The notes: generated by a model from the sequence alone, not told the origin. DNA of 64,000 nt from Deinococcus sedimenti (GCF_014648135.1 NZ_BMQN01000001.1:620001-684000); one strand, 5' to 3'; counted from the first letter of the stretch, positions 19,785 to 29,025 are shown. Numbers and translations are program-made.

Positions 19785-20762
19785 ATGACCATGCACCAAC
19801 GTCCGCTGGGCCGCACCGGCCTGAACGTCACCGAGATCGGCTACGGCGCCTGGGGCATCGGCGCCGACATGTGGAAGGGCGCCCAGGACGACCAGAGCCT
19901 GGACGCCCTGCGCCGCTACATCGAACTGGGCGGAAACTTCATCGACACCGCCATGGGCTACGGCAGCGGCCACAGCGAACGCCTCGTCGGGCAGGTGGCC
20001 CGCGAGCATCCCGGTACATTGGTCGCCACGAAGATCAGCCCGAAGAACATGGGGTGGCCCGCCGCGCCCGGCACCACCGCCGACGAGGCCTTCCCCGCTG
20101 AGTACATCACCGACATGACCCGCGCCAGCCTGGAGCGCCTGGGCCTGCCCAGCATCGATGTGCAGCAGTTGCACGTCTGGAACGATGCCTGGCTGGGCCA
20201 GGGCGACTGGCAGGACGCGGTGACCCAGCTCAAGCGCGACGGACTGATCCGCGCCTTCGGGATCAGCATCAACGACCACCAGCCGGACAACGCCGTGAAG
20301 GCGGTCGAGGCGGGCGCCGTGGACTCCGTGCAGGTCATCTACAACGTGTTCGATCAGTCCCCGCAGGACCGCCTGCTCGACGCCTGCCTCGCGAACGGCG
20401 TGGGCGTCATCGTGCGCGTCGCGCTCGACGAGGGGAGCCTGACCGGCACCCTGACCGAGTCCACCACCTTTCCTGACGGCGACTGGCGCAACGGCTACTT
20501 CGGCGGCGACCGCCTGACGCAGCTGCAACCGCGCCTGCGCGCCATCGAGCAGGACCTCGGCATCCGCACCGATCAGCTCGCGGAGACCAGCCTGCGTTTC
20601 GTGCTGGCGCACCCCGCTGTGTCCACCGTGATCGTCGGCATGCGCTCTGTGCGCAACGTCGAACGCAACGCCGCGCTGGCGGACGGGCAGGGCCTCGCGG
20701 CCGAGCAGGTCCAGCGCCTGCACGCGCACCGCTGGGACCGCAACTGGTACCGCGCGGACTGA
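19785..20762 (+). CDS. Aldo/keto reductase
   Basis: A 325-residue NAD(P)H-dependent TIM-barrel oxidoreductase. [19 protein letters not shown] at the N-terminus, [18 protein letters not shown] with the catalytic Asp and Tyr, VATKISPKN with the Lys and QLHVWND with the His region are the family marks. The C-terminal [16 protein letters not shown] binds the cofactor phosphate. The natural carbonyl substrate is not evident. The ATG at 19785 lies 6 nt after TACAGT. A second ATG two codons later is possible. Confidence 0.92.
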   Translation: MTMHQRPLGRTGLNVTEIGYGAWGIGADMWKGAQDDQSLDALRRYIELGGNFIDTAMGYGSGHSERLVGQVAREHPGTLVATKISPKNMGWPAAPGTTADEAFPAEYITDMTRASLERLGLPSIDVQQLHVWNDAWLGQGDWQDAVTQLKRDGLIRAFGISINDHQPDNAVKAVEAGAVDSVQVIYNVFDQSPQDRLLDACLANGVGVIVRVALDEGSLTGTLTESTTFPDGDWRNGYFGGDRLTQLQPRLRAIEQDLGIRTDQLAETSLRFVLAHPAVSTVIVGMRSVRNVERNAALADGQGLAAEQVQRLHAHRWDRNWYRAD

Positions 20763-20784
20763 TCACTACCTTCGACCCTCAGTA

Positions 20785-20820
20785 ATCAGCCCCCAGGAGC
20801 AGACGCAACCGGGGGCTGAT
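20785..20820. terminator. Hairpin terminator between convergent genes
   Basis: ATCAGCCCCC (20785-20794) pairs perfectly with GGGGGCTGAT (20811-20820). It lies between the aldo/keto reductase and the convergent response-regulator gene. There is no strong T-run. Confidence 0.6.
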
Positions 20821-20831
20821 GCAATCCAGTT

Positions 20832-21266
20832 TCAGCTGGCGCGGGGCGGCAGGCGCACGATGGTCAGCATGTACCGGCCCAGCGCCTGAATGGCCTCGTA
20901 AAACTTGCCGAACTCCACGGGTTTGACCACGTAGCTCGCGGCGAACGCCTGATACGAGCGCAGGATGTCCTCCTCGGCGTGACTGGTCGTCAACATGATC
21001 ACCGGGATGGTCATCAGCGCCGGGTCGTGCTTGAGCACCCGCAGCAACTCCAGGCCGTTCATGCGCGGCATGTTGATGTCCAGCAGGATCACGTCCGGGC
21101 GGGCCTTGGCCGGGTCGCGCAGGTACTTCAGAGCCTCGACACCGTCCCGGGCAATCTGCAGGTGATTCAGGATACCCGCGTCCGCGAACGCCTCCTGGGT
21201 CAGGATGATGTCGGCCTCGCTGTCCTCGACGAGCAGAATATGGACGGGCAGTGGGGTCTGGGTCAT
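20832..21266 (-). CDS. Rcp1-type single-domain response regulator
   Basis: A 144-residue receiver protein. VHILLVEDSEADIILTQEAF, the phospho-acceptor D63 in LLDINMPRMNG, IMLTTSHAEED and K115 in SYVVKPVEF follow the pattern of Rcp1-like regulators, which often serve phytochrome or hybrid kinases. No kinase is nearby. The ATG has GGAGG 6 nt upstream. A 24-codon ORF upstream overlaps its start (ATGA). Confidence 0.92.
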   Translation of the reverse strand: MTQTPLPVHILLVEDSEADIILTQEAFADAGILNHLQIARDGVEALKYLRDPAKARPDVILLDINMPRMNGLELLRVLKHDPALMTIPVIMLTTSHAEEDILRSYQAFAASYVVKPVEFGKFYEAIQALGRYMLTIVRLPPRAS

Positions 21267-21337
21267 GGGAAGCCTCCGGCCCGCTTCCGGGCCACTGCGT
21301 GACAGTCTGGCAGGCGCACGTGATGGTGTGCCCCCAT
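21263..21337 (-). CDS. Possible short ORF (24 codons) overlapping the response-regulator start
   Basis: It begins MGAHHHVRLP and its TGA overlaps the ATG of the response regulator as ATGA. The -10-like box TAGGGA is 15 nt upstream of its ATG, a poorer fit than at the other short ORFs. It is reported because it follows the same overlap pattern; it could be chance. Confidence 0.25.
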   Translation of the reverse strand: MGAHHHVRLPDCHAVARKRAGGFP

Positions 21338-21404
21338 ACAGGTTCACCCGCTCCCTACGCACCCTTGAGGCAGCCTTGACGTCCCGGCCGGTACTCTGGA
21401 CGAC

Positions 21405-21830
21405 ATGAACGTGCTCCAGTACTCCCTGGCCGGCGGCGCCGCCTTCCGCACCCCGGACGCCCTGCTTCACGACCTGAGCCTCGGTGAGGCCGTCCAGACG
21501 GTTCCCGACCTGCCGTACACCCTGGGGGCCCTGCTGGAGCACCTGCAGGTCACGCAGCGGGCCAGTCTGGCCCTGGCGTCCGGACGGGCCGAAACGTGGC
21601 CGGATGGGCTGAACGTCTGGCCGGACGGGCCCTGGACCGCCGACCGACTCGCCGCAGTGCTTCTGGACCTGCGTGCCGGACTGGCCGAGGCGCAGGCTCT
21701 GGCAGCCGACCCGAGTACCCGGGCGCGGGACGTGCTGACCGACCTGGCGGTGCACAGCGCCTACCACTGGGGGCAGGTGGCCCTGCTGCGCCGCCTGCAC
21801 GGGACGCTGCCCGGCCCGGAGCAGGCGTGA
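21405..21830 (+). CDS. DinB/YfiT-like superfamily protein
   Basis: A 141-residue four-helix protein. HSAYHWGQVALLRR near the C-terminus (H117 and H121) and H46 near the middle fit the metal-binding triad of the DinB/YfiT superfamily, which includes thiol transferases and damage-induced proteins. The substrate is unknown. The ATG lies 7 nt after TACTCT (21392-21397). The following gene overlaps it by 4 nt (GTGA). Confidence 0.75.
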   Translation: MNVLQYSLAGGAAFRTPDALLHDLSLGEAVQTVPDLPYTLGALLEHLQVTQRASLALASGRAETWPDGLNVWPDGPWTADRLAAVLLDLRAGLAEAQALAADPSTRARDVLTDLAVHSAYHWGQVALLRRLHGTLPGPEQA

Positions 21831-22396
21831 CGGTCCTCGTCGGGTCCCTCAACCCGGGCAAGGTTCAGCCTGTGCAGGGCGTCTTCTCGGCTCTGTTCCC
21901 CGGCCTGGAGGTGCGGGGCGTGGCGGTGCCCAGCGGCGTGCGTGATCAGCCCATCGGGGTGGGGGAGACCCGGCGGGGGGCCGTGAACCGCGCGCGCCGC
22001 GCCGCCCGCCGTCCGGGAGCGACCTGGGGTGTGGGCCTGGAAGGTGGGGTGCGGGTCGAGCGGGGACAGGGTTGGCTGTTCGGGGTGGTGGCGGCCGTGC
22101 GGGCGCAGGACGAGACGCTCCTGATGTCCCGCACGGCGGAACTCCCGGTGCCTCCGGCGGTGCTGCCCCGCGTGCTGGCCGGTGAGGAACTGGGCCGGGT
22201 GATGGACGCCGTGCTGGGCACCACGGACCTGAAGCGTGGGGCGGGCACGGTGGGCGCCCTGACAGGTGGACTGGTGACCCGCCCGGGCGTGTGGGCCCAG
22301 GCGCTGGCCCTGGCGCTGGTGCCCGCCCTGCACCCGGACCTGTACCCGTCCGCAGCAGATGGGAAAAACGAACGTCTGTTAGGCTCGGACTCGTGA
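21827..22396 (+). CDS. Inosine/xanthosine triphosphatase (DUF84, YjjX family)
   Basis: A 189-residue house-cleaning phosphatase that hydrolyses non-canonical purine triphosphates. The opening VTVLVGSLNPGKVQPVQGVF, then GVGETRRGAVNRA and VGLEGGV, follow the DUF84/YjjX pattern for substrate and metal binding. The GTG overlaps the stop of the DinB-like gene, and its own TGA overlaps the GTG of the next gene, so three genes are tightly joined. Confidence 0.82.
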   Translation: MTVLVGSLNPGKVQPVQGVFSALFPGLEVRGVAVPSGVRDQPIGVGETRRGAVNRARRAARRPGATWGVGLEGGVRVERGQGWLFGVVAAVRAQDETLLMSRTAELPVPPAVLPRVLAGEELGRVMDAVLGTTDLKRGAGTVGALTGGLVTRPGVWAQALALALVPALHPDLYPSAADGKNERLLGSDS

Positions 22397-23247
22397 GCAC
22401 CTGGATCCAGTCCCGCCAGATCGGCCCCGCCACCGTCCACTCCCTGACCGACGGCGAGTTTCGCCTGGACGGCGGCGCCATGTTCGGCAGCGTCCCCCGC
22501 GTCCTGTGGGAGCGGGCCACCACCCCCGACCACCTCAACCGCATCCGCCTGCGCATCAACCCCCTGCTGATCCAGCTGGACGGAGAGAACATTCTCGTCG
22601 AAACCGGCATGTGGGACCAGGGCGGCGAGAAATTCGAGGCCATGTATGCCCTCGACCGTGACGAGACCGTCTTCCGCGGCCTGGACGCCATGAACCTGAC
22701 TCCCGAGGACATTCACCTCGTCATCAACACGCACCTGCACTTCGACCACGCCGGACGCAACGTCACCACGCTGGGCGAACCCACCTTCCCCAACGCCCGC
22801 TACGTCGTGCAGAAACAGGAACTCCACGACGCCCGCCACACCCACGAACGCAGCCGCGCCAGCTACCTCCCCGCGTACATCGACCCCATCGAGCATGCGG
22901 GCCTGTTCGACATCGTGGACGGCGAACACGACCTGCGCCCCGGCCTGAGCGTCCTCCCGCTCCCCGGACACAACCTCGGCCAGCAGGGCGTCGTCCTGCG
23001 GCAGGACGGACAGACCCTCGTGTACGTGGCCGACCTGATCCCCACCCTGGCCCACGCCCCCACCGCGTACATCATGGGCTACGACCTGTACCCCGTCACC
23101 ACGCTGGAAACCCGCAAACGGTACCTGGGGCAATGGTTCGAGGAAGGCGCCCTGATCTGCACCCCCCACGACCCGGACACCGCCTTCGCGCAGCTGCATC
23201 TCAACCCCAGAGGTGGCTTCACGCTCGCGCCGGATCAGCACCCCTGA
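22393..23247 (+). CDS. MBL-fold metallohydrolase
   Basis: A 284-residue metallo-beta-lactamase-fold hydrolase. The metal motif THLHFDHAG gives H114, H116, D118 and H119, and later His in LPLPGHNLGQQG and an Asp in YVADLIPT complete a two-metal site. The substrate is not clear; lactonases, quorum-quenching enzymes and other hydrolases share this layout. The GTG lies 7 nt after TAGGCT (22380-22385) and also overlaps the upstream stop, so it may be expressed both from its own promoter and by coupling. Confidence 0.88.
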   Translation: MSTWIQSRQIGPATVHSLTDGEFRLDGGAMFGSVPRVLWERATTPDHLNRIRLRINPLLIQLDGENILVETGMWDQGGEKFEAMYALDRDETVFRGLDAMNLTPEDIHLVINTHLHFDHAGRNVTTLGEPTFPNARYVVQKQELHDARHTHERSRASYLPAYIDPIEHAGLFDIVDGEHDLRPGLSVLPLPGHNLGQQGVVLRQDGQTLVYVADLIPTLAHAPTAYIMGYDLYPVTTLETRKRYLGQWFEEGALICTPHDPDTAFAQLHLNPRGGFTLAPDQHP

Positions 23248-23285
23248 ACACGCCCGCACCCCGACACGCTACCCTGCGGGAGTTC

Positions 23286-23837
23286 ATGCGTTCACTGCTG
23301 CCCCTGCTGTTCACGGCCCTGACTGTCCTGCCCTCAGCCTGGGCAGCCAGTCTCGACCCGCACTACTACCCGCACCGCCCCGGCACCCGCTGGACCTACA
23401 GCAGCGGCGAAACGCAGCTGGTCGGCGCGCCGGTCACCCACCGCGGCGTGACCGTCGTGCCGCTGAGCCACCAGTTCGGCAGCACCACCTACAGCCAGGA
23501 CATGCTCGAGTACCGCCCTGACGGCAGCGTCTGGCTGCGCGGCGTGAACGCGGCCGGCCGGCTCAGCTGGTACGCCGCGCCCCTGCTCGTGTACCCCACC
23601 GGCCCACTGAAACCCGGCCAGACGTGGCAGTCCAGCACCGGAACCCTGCGCATGACCGTCACCGTGACTGGCGTCGCTCCTCTGAAACTGGCTGCCGGAT
23701 CCTTCAACGCCCTGATCCTGCGCAGCGAGACCGTCACCGGCGGCAAGGCCAGCGTGCAGCTCAGCTACTTCGTTCCCGCCCTGGGCATCGTCCGCTACCA
23801 GACCGCGGACGGCAGCACCATCGACCTGCAACGCTGA
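23286..23837 (+). CDS. Secreted protein of unknown function
   Basis: A 183-residue protein with a signal peptide (MRSLLPLLFTALTVLPSAWA). The mature part opens with a Tyr/His-rich stretch DPHYYPHRPGTRWTYSSGET, then beta-rich sequence ending YFVPALGIVRYQTADG. This resembles outer-envelope proteins of Deinococcus and related bacteria that I cannot name. The ATG follows TACCCT by 10 nt, with GGGAG between them. Confidence 0.7.
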   Translation: MRSLLPLLFTALTVLPSAWAASLDPHYYPHRPGTRWTYSSGETQLVGAPVTHRGVTVVPLSHQFGSTTYSQDMLEYRPDGSVWLRGVNAAGRLSWYAAPLLVYPTGPLKPGQTWQSSTGTLRMTVTVTGVAPLKLAAGSFNALILRSETVTGGKASVQLSYFVPALGIVRYQTADGSTIDLQR

Positions 23838-23917
23838 TCCCTACGGGAGGTGCAGAAGTCCCGAGAGACCTGCTCACCCGTAAAACGATGAAAGTTGCCG
23901 GAGCACACCTCTGCGCG

Positions 23918-23951
23918 AAAAAAGCCCTGGACGCACGGTCACACCCAGGGC
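23918..23951 (-). terminator. Intrinsic terminator of the glycosyltransferase gene
   Basis: On the reverse strand GCCCTGG (23951-23945) pairs with CCAGGGC (23930-23924), followed by TTTTTT. It lies 12 nt after the stop codon of the glycosyltransferase. Confidence 0.85.
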
Positions 23952-23962
23952 GACGGCGGCGG

Positions 23963-24610
23963 TCAGTTTCGGCGGCGCCGGGCGCGGTAGGTGAGCAGGG
24001 ACACGTACATCTTCGTGCGCGCCTTCGCGCCACCCCAGAAGCCCCGCTTCTTCTCCTTGACGACCTGCGCCACGTTCGGCAGTTCCACGTACGCCCACCG
24101 GGCCCCGGTAGCCTTCAGGTGCCGCGTGATCGCCGGTTCCGGCCAGCGTTCCGTGCCCAGGTCCGGTACCGAGAGCAGCCACTCGCGGCGGCAGGCCCGC
24201 TGACCACTCAGATGCGGGGTCAGTTTGTTCCCCCAGTCGGTCACGAACCCGCCACCCTCGAACACACCGATGCTCATGTCCAGCTCGCCGCGCAGCACCG
24301 GCTCACACAGGGCGCGCAGATGCTCGTCCGTCAGGCCGGTCAGGTCCGCGTCCAGCAGCACCACGACCTCCGCCTGCGCGGCCAGCAGCGCCGCGTGCAG
24401 CGCCCCGCCCTTGCCGAGGTTGTCCGGCAGGTCCACAACGACGGCGCCCGCCTCGCGCGCCACGCGGGCCGTATCGTCCACGCTGCCGTCGGACGCCACG
24501 ACCACCTCCGGCGTGAAGGTCCGCGCCACGCGCACAACCTCGCCGACGGTATCCTCCTCATTGAACGCCGCAATCACCACTGCGCTGGAAGACCCCAAGG
24601 CACCCGACAT
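23963..24610 (-). CDS. Family 2 glycosyltransferase
   Basis: A 215-residue GT-A-fold transferase. AFNEEDTVGEVV binds the sugar nucleotide, ASDGSVDDTA follows, and the metal motif DAD is at residues 87-89 in VVVLLDADLTGL. It is a short form without a C-terminal membrane domain. Donor and acceptor are unknown; polyprenyl-phosphate or exopolysaccharide sugar transfer is typical of relatives. The ATG at 24610 is set by TACCAT 7 nt upstream. Two in-frame ATGs further upstream would overlap this promoter. Confidence 0.85.
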   Translation of the reverse strand: MSGALGSSSAVVIAAFNEEDTVGEVVRVARTFTPEVVVASDGSVDDTARVAREAGAVVVDLPDNLGKGGALHAALLAAQAEVVVLLDADLTGLTDEHLRALCEPVLRGELDMSIGVFEGGGFVTDWGNKLTPHLSGQRACRREWLLSVPDLGTERWPEPAITRHLKATGARWAYVELPNVAQVVKEKKRGFWGGAKARTKMYVSLLTYRARRRRN

Positions 24611-24774
24611 GCCGCCCATGGTACCCGCCACGTCGCCTCTGACCAAACCGTCCCGGGCACGCAGAGCGATGCCCGTGGTCTACCGTCACGCTTCCAGAGC
24701 CAGTGGACGCGCAGAGCTGCGCCGCGGCGCGCTCATCCGATGAGAGACGCGGCTGACCTCCCAGCGGGCTCCAG

Positions 24775-24908
24775 TTCCACCCCGGGGCCACCTGCACGCC
24801 CCAGGGCTCCACTTCCAACCGCTGTCCTTTTCAGGTGCTCGCTCCGCTCGATTCAGAGGTCTTCAGAGGGATTGAGAAAGCCCTTCAACACCTCTGAATT
24901 CTGCTGCC
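24775..24908 (-). repeat. Structured intergenic repeat, relative A
   Basis: The 340-bp gap 24611-24949 holds no gene but contains this element, in reverse orientation. TTCAGAGGT (24852-24860) pairs perfectly with ACCTCTGAA (24890-24898). Next to it are TCGAGCGGAGCGAG and AGGACAGCGG...GTGGAG, boxes shared with the longer repeats at 5574 and 63779. A second hairpin uses GGGGC (24784-24788) and GCCCC (24798-24802). Confidence 0.6.
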
Positions 24909-24949
24909 GGAGCCCCGGGGTGACCCGGGTCCGGAGCTGACCACCACGG

Positions 24950-26752
24950 TCAGTTCGTGATCCGCAGCTCGGCCGTGGACAGCTCCGCCGCCTCTGCGGC
25001 CGGCACCGGCACGTCCGCGGTCAGCGCGGCACTCAGCCACGACCCGTGCCGCACCAGCAGCAGATTGCCGCCCGGCAGGCGCGCCACCAGCAGGTCGTGC
25101 AGCACCATCGGGGCCAAGCCCGGCATCATCACGACCAGTTCGCCCTTGTAATCCCAGCGGATCGTCACGCCCCGCCCCTCCACCTGAATGCTCAGCGGTT
25201 CGTCCGTGAGAACCGCGCTGACGAACCCGCCGCCGGACGTCAGCGTGAGCTGCGTGACCGCCCGGCCCTCCGGGAGGGACTCCGGATCGTGCAGGGCCAC
25301 GTGAAGCGCCGCGTGCAGTCGGTCCGCGACCGTCCGGTGCAGCCCCAGGGTCTGCGCCGCCGCCCGGAACGCCTGCGCGGCGCTGTCGGCCGGCAGGCGG
25401 GCCAGGCGCTGAACCAGGGTCTCCACACCCTTGCGCGCGAAGGACAGCAGCACGTCCGGCGTGGAATCCTGGTACTTCCGGGCGCTGTCCGGCGTGAGTT
25501 TCTCGGGCTGGAGTGCGCCGCCGCGCAGCACCTGCGCCGCCGCACGGGCCAGCCGCAGGAACGCGAAGTCGTGCGCCGGGTCCAGCAGCAGCGCCGTGGC
25601 CCGCGCGGTCGACGCGCGCCGCCCCAGCTCCTGCGCCGTGTGACTCTCGACCACCAGGGTCAGGTACGCGCCGCTGACGAACGCGCGGAACTGCTGATCG
25701 GGCAGCTTCAGCGTCTGCGACCGCTCGTGCGTCGGAAGGCCCGGCCGCAGCAGGGTCAGCTGCGATCCCACCTGCAACTGCCAGTTCGGTCCGATCGGCT
25801 GCCACTCGATGTTCAGGCCCCGCCAGCGGGTGCTGCTGCCCCCCCGCAGGTACACGGTGAGGCGCTCGGCTCCATCGTCCGGGACGCGCATGGCGCTGCC
25901 CGCATGCTGCGCGAACAGGATGCTGCCCTGCGGCGCCCCGTTCAGGCTGGGTTTCGGCAGGGCTTCCAGGATGGGGTCCAGCAGCTGCGAGACGTGCCGC
26001 GCGGCCGCGCGGATCGCCGGCCGTTCCCGCGGATCGCGCGGCAGCGGAAACTCGGCCCGCAGCGCCCGGATCAGCAATTCGCGCGCCTCGTGCGAGATGG
26101 GTTCCCGTTCCGCCGCGGCAATCCGGGCAGCCAGCACGTCCTCATCCGGATGGCGGGGGAACGGCTCGGCATGCACCGCCGACAGCGCCGCCCGCACGCG
26201 CGCCCGCCCGTCCTCGGTCAGCAGCAGCACCGACAGGGCCGCGGCCAGCCGCCCGGTGACCTCCGGGTCGTGCAGGTCCATCAGCGCGTCGTGGGCCGGT
26301 GGGACCGCCAGGGGCTGCGTGCCGGGGCGTCCCAGCCGCTCGGCGTTCTCGATGAGGGTGTACAGCACCCGCAGGTGCGCGAATTCCGGTTCGCGCTGCC
26401 AGCGAAGCGTCAGGTCCCGCGTCTGCCCGGCCGCCCGCTGGTGCCACTGCAGCAGCTGAAGTTCCTCCCACGCGCGCGACTCGTCGGAATCGGCCGTGGG
26501 CGGCGCGGTCCAGGTACTCTGTCCTCCGTGCCCGGAGCGGGCGCGGGTCTGCCGGACCGGGTTGCCCTGGTGCAGCCGGTACTGCCGGTCGGTTTCCATC
26601 AGGCGGCGCAGCAGCCCGGCGTCGAGCGGGGCGCCCAGCAACTCGTCTCGCAGCAGGGCCAGGCCGCGGCGCCCGCCGCGCGGCACGCGGCCCTCCACGA
26701 GGTCCTGGACCTTGTACTCATACAGTTCCACGAGTTCAAGCCAGTGGTCCAC
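24950..26752 (-). CDS. Large protein of unknown function divergent from the Ser/Thr kinase
   Basis: A 600-residue soluble protein that I do not recognise. The N-terminus (MDHWLELVELYEYKVQDLVEG) looks helical. A middle Pro/Ala-rich part is followed by a beta-rich segment and a C-terminal third with GRGVTIRWDYKGELVVMMP and RLPGGNLLLVRHGSW. There is no signal peptide or membrane segment. The GTG start has a strong GGAGGTG site 6 nt upstream and is overlapped by an 18-codon ORF. It is transcribed away from a membrane Ser/Thr kinase with an NHL propeller; the shared control region suggests, without proof, a common pathway. Confidence 0.7.
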   Translation of the reverse strand: MDHWLELVELYEYKVQDLVEGRVPRGGRRGLALLRDELLGAPLDAGLLRRLMETDRQYRLHQGNPVRQTRARSGHGGQSTWTAPPTADSDESRAWEELQLLQWHQRAAGQTRDLTLRWQREPEFAHLRVLYTLIENAERLGRPGTQPLAVPPAHDALMDLHDPEVTGRLAAALSVLLLTEDGRARVRAALSAVHAEPFPRHPDEDVLAARIAAAEREPISHEARELLIRALRAEFPLPRDPRERPAIRAAARHVSQLLDPILEALPKPSLNGAPQGSILFAQHAGSAMRVPDDGAERLTVYLRGGSSTRWRGLNIEWQPIGPNWQLQVGSQLTLLRPGLPTHERSQTLKLPDQQFRAFVSGAYLTLVVESHTAQELGRRASTARATALLLDPAHDFAFLRLARAAAQVLRGGALQPEKLTPDSARKYQDSTPDVLLSFARKGVETLVQRLARLPADSAAQAFRAAAQTLGLHRTVADRLHAALHVALHDPESLPEGRAVTQLTLTSGGGFVSAVLTDEPLSIQVEGRGVTIRWDYKGELVVMMPGLAPMVLHDLLVARLPGGNLLLVRHGSWLSAALTADVPVPAAEAAELSTAELRITN

Positions 26753-26792
26753 GGTGCACCTCCGGGCGGGTGTTCAGGATGGCGGTGGGCAT
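26736..26792 (-). CDS. Short ORF (18 codons) overlapping the start of the 600-residue protein gene
   Basis: The ATG lies 7 nt after CATACT (26805-26800). The product is MPTAILNTRPEVHRGPLA. The ribosome-binding site of the main gene lies inside it and its TGA is 14 nt beyond the main GTG, so the two overlap out of frame. Confidence 0.4.
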   Translation of the reverse strand: MPTAILNTRPEVHRGPLA

Positions 26793-26867
26793 CGGCCTCA
26801 GTATGCCGCTTCGGTCCGCCGGGCGCGCCGGCAACCCTGACGGGGGGCGGGACGATCCTTGATGTAA

Positions 26868-26895
26868 GGCGCTGGACAGCGCCGCCCTGTATAAC
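26868..26895 (+). promoter_or_regulatory. Palindrome and -10 box upstream of the kinase
   Basis: GGCGCTG and CAGCGCC (26868-26874 and 26877-26883) form a perfect palindrome with a 2-nt centre. It occupies the place where a -35 box would be, just before TATAAC (26890-26895). This looks like an operator between the divergent kinase and the 600-residue protein gene. TTGATG at 26859-26864 is too far away to be a standard -35 box. Confidence 0.5.
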
Positions 26896-26903
26896 AGGAG
26901 TCA

Positions 26904-26954
26904 ATGAAGTGCCTCGCTCTTCCGTTCCCGCGCGCGAACCGGGTTGGCCTGTGA
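26904..26954 (+). CDS. Short upstream ORF (16 codons) coupled to the Ser/Thr kinase
   Basis: The ATG lies 8 nt after TATAAC, with AGGAG in between. The product is MKCLALPFPRANRVGL, and its TGA overlaps the kinase GTG as GTGA. The same layout is seen at meaB, ftsY and the AI-2E transporter. Confidence 0.45.
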   Translation: MKCLALPFPRANRVGL

Positions 26955-29023
26955 CGCCCCTGCTGCTCGCCGCGCTCTTCATCGTCGGGGTGCTGCTGAC
27001 GGTCCGGCTCGGCGAGCGCGTGCTGAGCATCGTGGCCGCCGTGGTCGTGGGCCTGCTGGGGCTGCTGCTGGGTGCGCTGGCCCTGGGCGTGGGGGGGCCG
27101 GGCGGCGCGGCGCAGCTGAGCGAACTGAGCCGCGCGCAGGGCGTGCTGGTGGCCGCCGGGTTCCTGATCACCACGGCGGCGTACCACATGGGCCGGATGG
27201 TCCTGCCGAGCCTGGATCGCCCGGGGCGCCGGCCGGTCAAGGTGCAGCGGACGGCTGCGCCCACCCAGGTGCCGCGCCGCTCGACGCTGAGCCCGTCCAA
27301 GGTCACCAGCGACCTGCGCTTCCAGGAGTACGAGGTGCTCGACCGGATCGGGATCGGTGGGATGGGCAGCGTGTACCGTGCGCGTCGCCGGCAGGACGGC
27401 CGCACGGTTGCCCTGAAGGTCCCGCAGGACAAGTACCTCGCGGACGCGAAGTTCGTCAAACGCTTCTACCGCGAGGCGGAGGTCCTCAAGCGGTTCAGTC
27501 ATCCGAACATCGTGCGGGTGTACGACTACCGCATGCAGGATCCCGAGCATTACATCGCGATGGAATTCCTGGACGGCAGCAGTCTCGAGGACCTGCTGGA
27601 AAACCGCACGCTGGCCTTCGCGGAAAGCGCGCAGATCATTCGCGCCCTTGCCGACGCGCTGCGGCACATCCACGCGCAGAACGTCGTGCACCGCGACATC
27701 AAGCCCGCCAACGTCATGATCCTGAAAAACGCGTTCACGGAGGGCATCCTGCGGGAGGGCGGCGTGAAGCTCATGGACTTCGGCATCGCGGTCGGGAAGG
27801 TCCTGACCCGGCTGACCATGACGGGCGCGCGCGTCGGGACGCCCATCTACATGGCGCCCGAACAGGCCAAGGGCAACCGCGTGGACGCCCGCAGCGACGT
27901 GTACTCGCTCGGCCTGCTCGCCTACGAGATGGTCACCGGGCAGACTGCCTTCAAGGGCAGCTACGAGGCCGTCGTGCACCAGCAGGTCTTCGAGTCCCCC
28001 AAGCCGCCCAAGCAGGTTCGCCTGGAAGTGCCGGGGAAGCTGAACGACCTGATCCTGCACATGATCGAAAAGGACCCCGCCTCCCGCCCCACCCTGGACG
28101 ACGTGATCGCCCGGATCGACGCCGGGGTGCTCAGCGATGACGTGTTCAACGACCCGGTCGCCCTGGCGCTGAGCGTGCAGGAGAAACGCGGCACGCTGCG
28201 CCTGCTGGACCTGAAAGGCAAGCTGCGCGCCAGTCTGCGCGACCAGACGGCGCAGGGCCTGCCGGGCGCCCCGAACGCCATGGCCAGCGACCACGCCGGC
28301 AACCTGTACGTGACCCTGCTCGACTACCGCCAGGGCAAGGCCGGCGCGCTGGTCCGCAAGCTTGACGCTGACGGCAAGGAGCTGACGTCCTTCGGAGCGT
28401 ACGGTCTGGGCGAGGGTGAGCTGCTGCAACCGGTCAGCGTGGCTGTCGCGCAGGGCCACCTGTACGTCCTGGACGCCGAAGCGCACCACGTGGTGATGTT
28501 CGACCTGGACGGCAGGTTCATCCGCCGGTTCGGAGGGCGGGGCCAGGGTCTGGGCCGGTTCGAGCGGCCCCGCTGCATCGTGGCGGCGCCCGACGGGCAC
28601 GTGTACGTGCTCGACACCGGCAACAACGAGGTGCAGCGGTTCAGCGCGCAGGGAGAGTACATCAGCCGCTTCGCGTTCCGCCTGGACCGCAACAGCGACG
28701 CCCTGCGTCCCCTCGAGGGGCTGGGCGTGGATCAGTTCGGGGCGGTATACATCGTGGACAGCGTGGCCCGCAAGGTGCGCAAGATCGAGGCGGACGGCTC
28801 GCCCGGCCTGACCTTCTCGATGGAGACCCTGGTGGGCGAACCCACCGACGCGCCCTGGCTGATTCAGATCGGTCCGGACGGGCAGATGTACGCCGTACGT
28901 CAGGGTGGACAGGTGCTGCGCATCTACTCCAGTGTCGGCGACCTGCTGTCCTCGAACGACATGTACGCGCCGGTGCAGGCCATGTCGCTGCTGCAGCGTC
29001 CCCACGTGCTGCAACCGGCCTGA
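26951..29023 (+). CDS. Membrane Ser/Thr protein kinase with C-terminal NHL beta-propeller
   Basis: A 690-residue protein. About three membrane helices lie at residues 3-18, 24-46 and 64-80. The Hanks-type kinase domain (about 126-385) has GIGGMGSVYRA, the ATP-binding Lys K156 in TVALKV, HRDIKPAN at 247-254, DFG at 276-278 and MAPE near 304, so it should be active. A longer than usual insert sits between the catalytic loop and DFG. The last 270 residues carry repeats such as GHLYVLDAEAHHVVMFD and GHVYVLDTGNNEVQRF, typical of an NHL-type propeller, on the same membrane side as the kinase. The GTG at 26951 is favoured by overlap with a short ORF; GTG 26909 is an alternative. Confidence 0.88.
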   Translation: MTPLLLAALFIVGVLLTVRLGERVLSIVAAVVVGLLGLLLGALALGVGGPGGAAQLSELSRAQGVLVAAGFLITTAAYHMGRMVLPSLDRPGRRPVKVQRTAAPTQVPRRSTLSPSKVTSDLRFQEYEVLDRIGIGGMGSVYRARRRQDGRTVALKVPQDKYLADAKFVKRFYREAEVLKRFSHPNIVRVYDYRMQDPEHYIAMEFLDGSSLEDLLENRTLAFAESAQIIRALADALRHIHAQNVVHRDIKPANVMILKNAFTEGILREGGVKLMDFGIAVGKVLTRLTMTGARVGTPIYMAPEQAKGNRVDARSDVYSLGLLAYEMVTGQTAFKGSYEAVVHQQVFESPKPPKQVRLEVPGKLNDLILHMIEKDPASRPTLDDVIARIDAGVLSDDVFNDPVALALSVQEKRGTLRLLDLKGKLRASLRDQTAQGLPGAPNAMASDHAGNLYVTLLDYRQGKAGALVRKLDADGKELTSFGAYGLGEGELLQPVSVAVAQGHLYVLDAEAHHVVMFDLDGRFIRRFGGRGQGLGRFERPRCIVAAPDGHVYVLDTGNNEVQRFSAQGEYISRFAFRLDRNSDALRPLEGLGVDQFGAVYIVDSVARKVRKIEADGSPGLTFSMETLVGEPTDAPWLIQIGPDGQMYAVRQGGQVLRIYSSVGDLLSSNDMYAPVQAMSLLQRPHVLQPA

Positions 29024-29025
29024 CG

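Noticed and set aside
25046..26900. Long forward open frame running through the 600-residue protein gene
   Set aside because: It is an antisense shadow caused by high GC content, with Arg/Pro/Gln-rich low-information sequence. Only its last part, from 26951, is the kinase.
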